DNA from: Puniceicoccales bacterium
Lineage (GTDB): Bacteria; Verrucomicrobiota; Verrucomicrobiia; Opitutales; JAIRKQ01
Assembly (NCBI GenBank): GCA_031273725.1
Contig: JAISRG010000002.1
Coordinates: 1 to 6,675 of the forward strand
Reading direction: 5' to 3'
Length of the DNA: 6,675 bases
In this document: positions 6,265-6,675 of the stretch, one piece after another
How positions within the stretch are numbered: the stretch's first letter is position 1
Layout of the letters: every line of letters starts with the position of its first letter
Made by a program: the position numbers and the translations under genes
Notes under the pieces: generated by a model
The model's database searches: none
Seen by the model: the letters and a program-made list of their open reading frames with translations, nothing else
Told to the model about the DNA's origin: nothing

Positions 6265-6675
6265 ACATGAAATCGACCATAGGGGGTTACTAACATTCGT
6301 GTTATCCGGGTGGTTTCGACGGGCTTTGGGAATAATGTTTTTGGGTGAAGGGGCATAGGAGTCTGTGTGGAGACCGGGAACTTTCCTGGTCTGGCTCTTT
6401 TCATCGCGGATGGTGTGTACTTTCGTCGTCATATCGCCTCTCTAGTGTCCAGTTGAGCTTTCCGCCGCCTTTTTTAGGCTGCGTGATGTGTGGCTTTGCA
6501 TTTAATCAATTCAGCAATTCCAACAACTTCAGTACTGGCCATGGCAACGACCTCCCCAATGGCGGGAATGAAGATTTGGTTAAGTGACCTCATTTTCAAT
6601 TTTTCATGTCTTCAATTCGGTCTCAAAATCTCCCTAAGCCTTCACTGGTAAAAATTTGGCCACTTGGTGTAGTCT
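6265..6675. other. Region without a convincing gene
   Basis: ORFs here are short and unconvincing. The plus-strand frame 6345-6587 begins at GTG without a ribosome binding site and translates to low-complexity, Ser/Phe/Cys-rich sequence. A minus-strand ORF of 39 residues (6474-6593, from an ATG) has a neat composition but no ribosome binding site and no family I recognise. The GC content rises again relative to the two preceding genes, so this may be the far side of the cargo. A terminator-like hairpin lies at 6371-6401. Confidence 0.5.
6371..6401 (+). terminator. Possible Rho-independent terminator of the effector-like gene pair
   Basis: AGACCGGGAA (6371-6380) pairs with TTCCTGGTCT (6383-6392) with one G-U pair and a tiny loop, so about eight or nine base pairs form in practice. 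After GGCTC comes a run of four T (6398-6401). The short T-run and the distance of about 107 bases from the preceding stop codon make this only a moderate candidate. Confidence 0.4.

Noticed and set aside
6474..6593. 39-residue minus-strand ORF (from ATG at 6593)
   Set aside because: It reads cleanly but has no ribosome binding site, no recognised family and no conserved context; it is mentioned only within the description of the gene-free tail.
1..6675. CRISPR array, tRNA or rRNA genes
   Set aside because: No regularly spaced repeats of CRISPR length were seen, and no stretch folds convincingly as a tRNA or matches rRNA by eye.

Overview
The window looks like an accessory, host-interaction region of a bacterium related to Lentisphaerota (Victivallales) or Verrucomicrobiota. 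That placement rests on the split helicase/primase pair, which I recognise from memory as a type common in those lineages; no search was run. All convincing genes lie on the plus strand.

Layout. (1) Positions 1-351 hold the C-terminal part of an IS982-type DDE transposase, cut by the window edge. (2) Positions 387-1391 encode a DUF5906-like replicative helicase with a clear Walker A motif. It appears to lack its usual N-terminal part, and the insertion sequence ends just upstream. (3) Positions 1439-2486 encode an archaeo-eukaryotic-type primase (VEFD, SIH and LGAD motifs). Its well-placed ribosome binding site and natural start lie in a different frame from the body, so the gene is probably frameshifted near 1478-1486. 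Together (2) and (3) look like the decaying replication module of an integrated plasmid, phage or satellite. (4) Positions 2487-2766 are intergenic, AT-rich at the end, with a small palindrome and a possible promoter. (5) Positions 2782-5541 encode a protein of about 919 residues with a polar, Ser/Asn/Gln-rich N-terminus, degenerate helical repeats, and a C-terminal region with features of a papain-like (YopT/C58-like) cysteine protease. (6) Positions 5629-6264 encode an unrecognised 211-residue protein ending in CCNVA, which fits a eukaryotic CaaX prenylation box. (7) Positions 6265-6675 contain no convincing gene, only a terminator-like hairpin and, at the right edge, a motif reminiscent of IS21-type terminal repeats.

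How it fits together. The replication genes and transposase suggest a mobile element that is being eroded. The two downstream genes are more AT-rich, have intact reading frames and look like cargo. The most interesting reading is that they are a pair of secreted, host-directed proteins: a large cysteine-protease-like effector and a small protein that may be lipidated by a eukaryotic host. Secretion, protease activity and prenylation are all inferences from sequence pattern.
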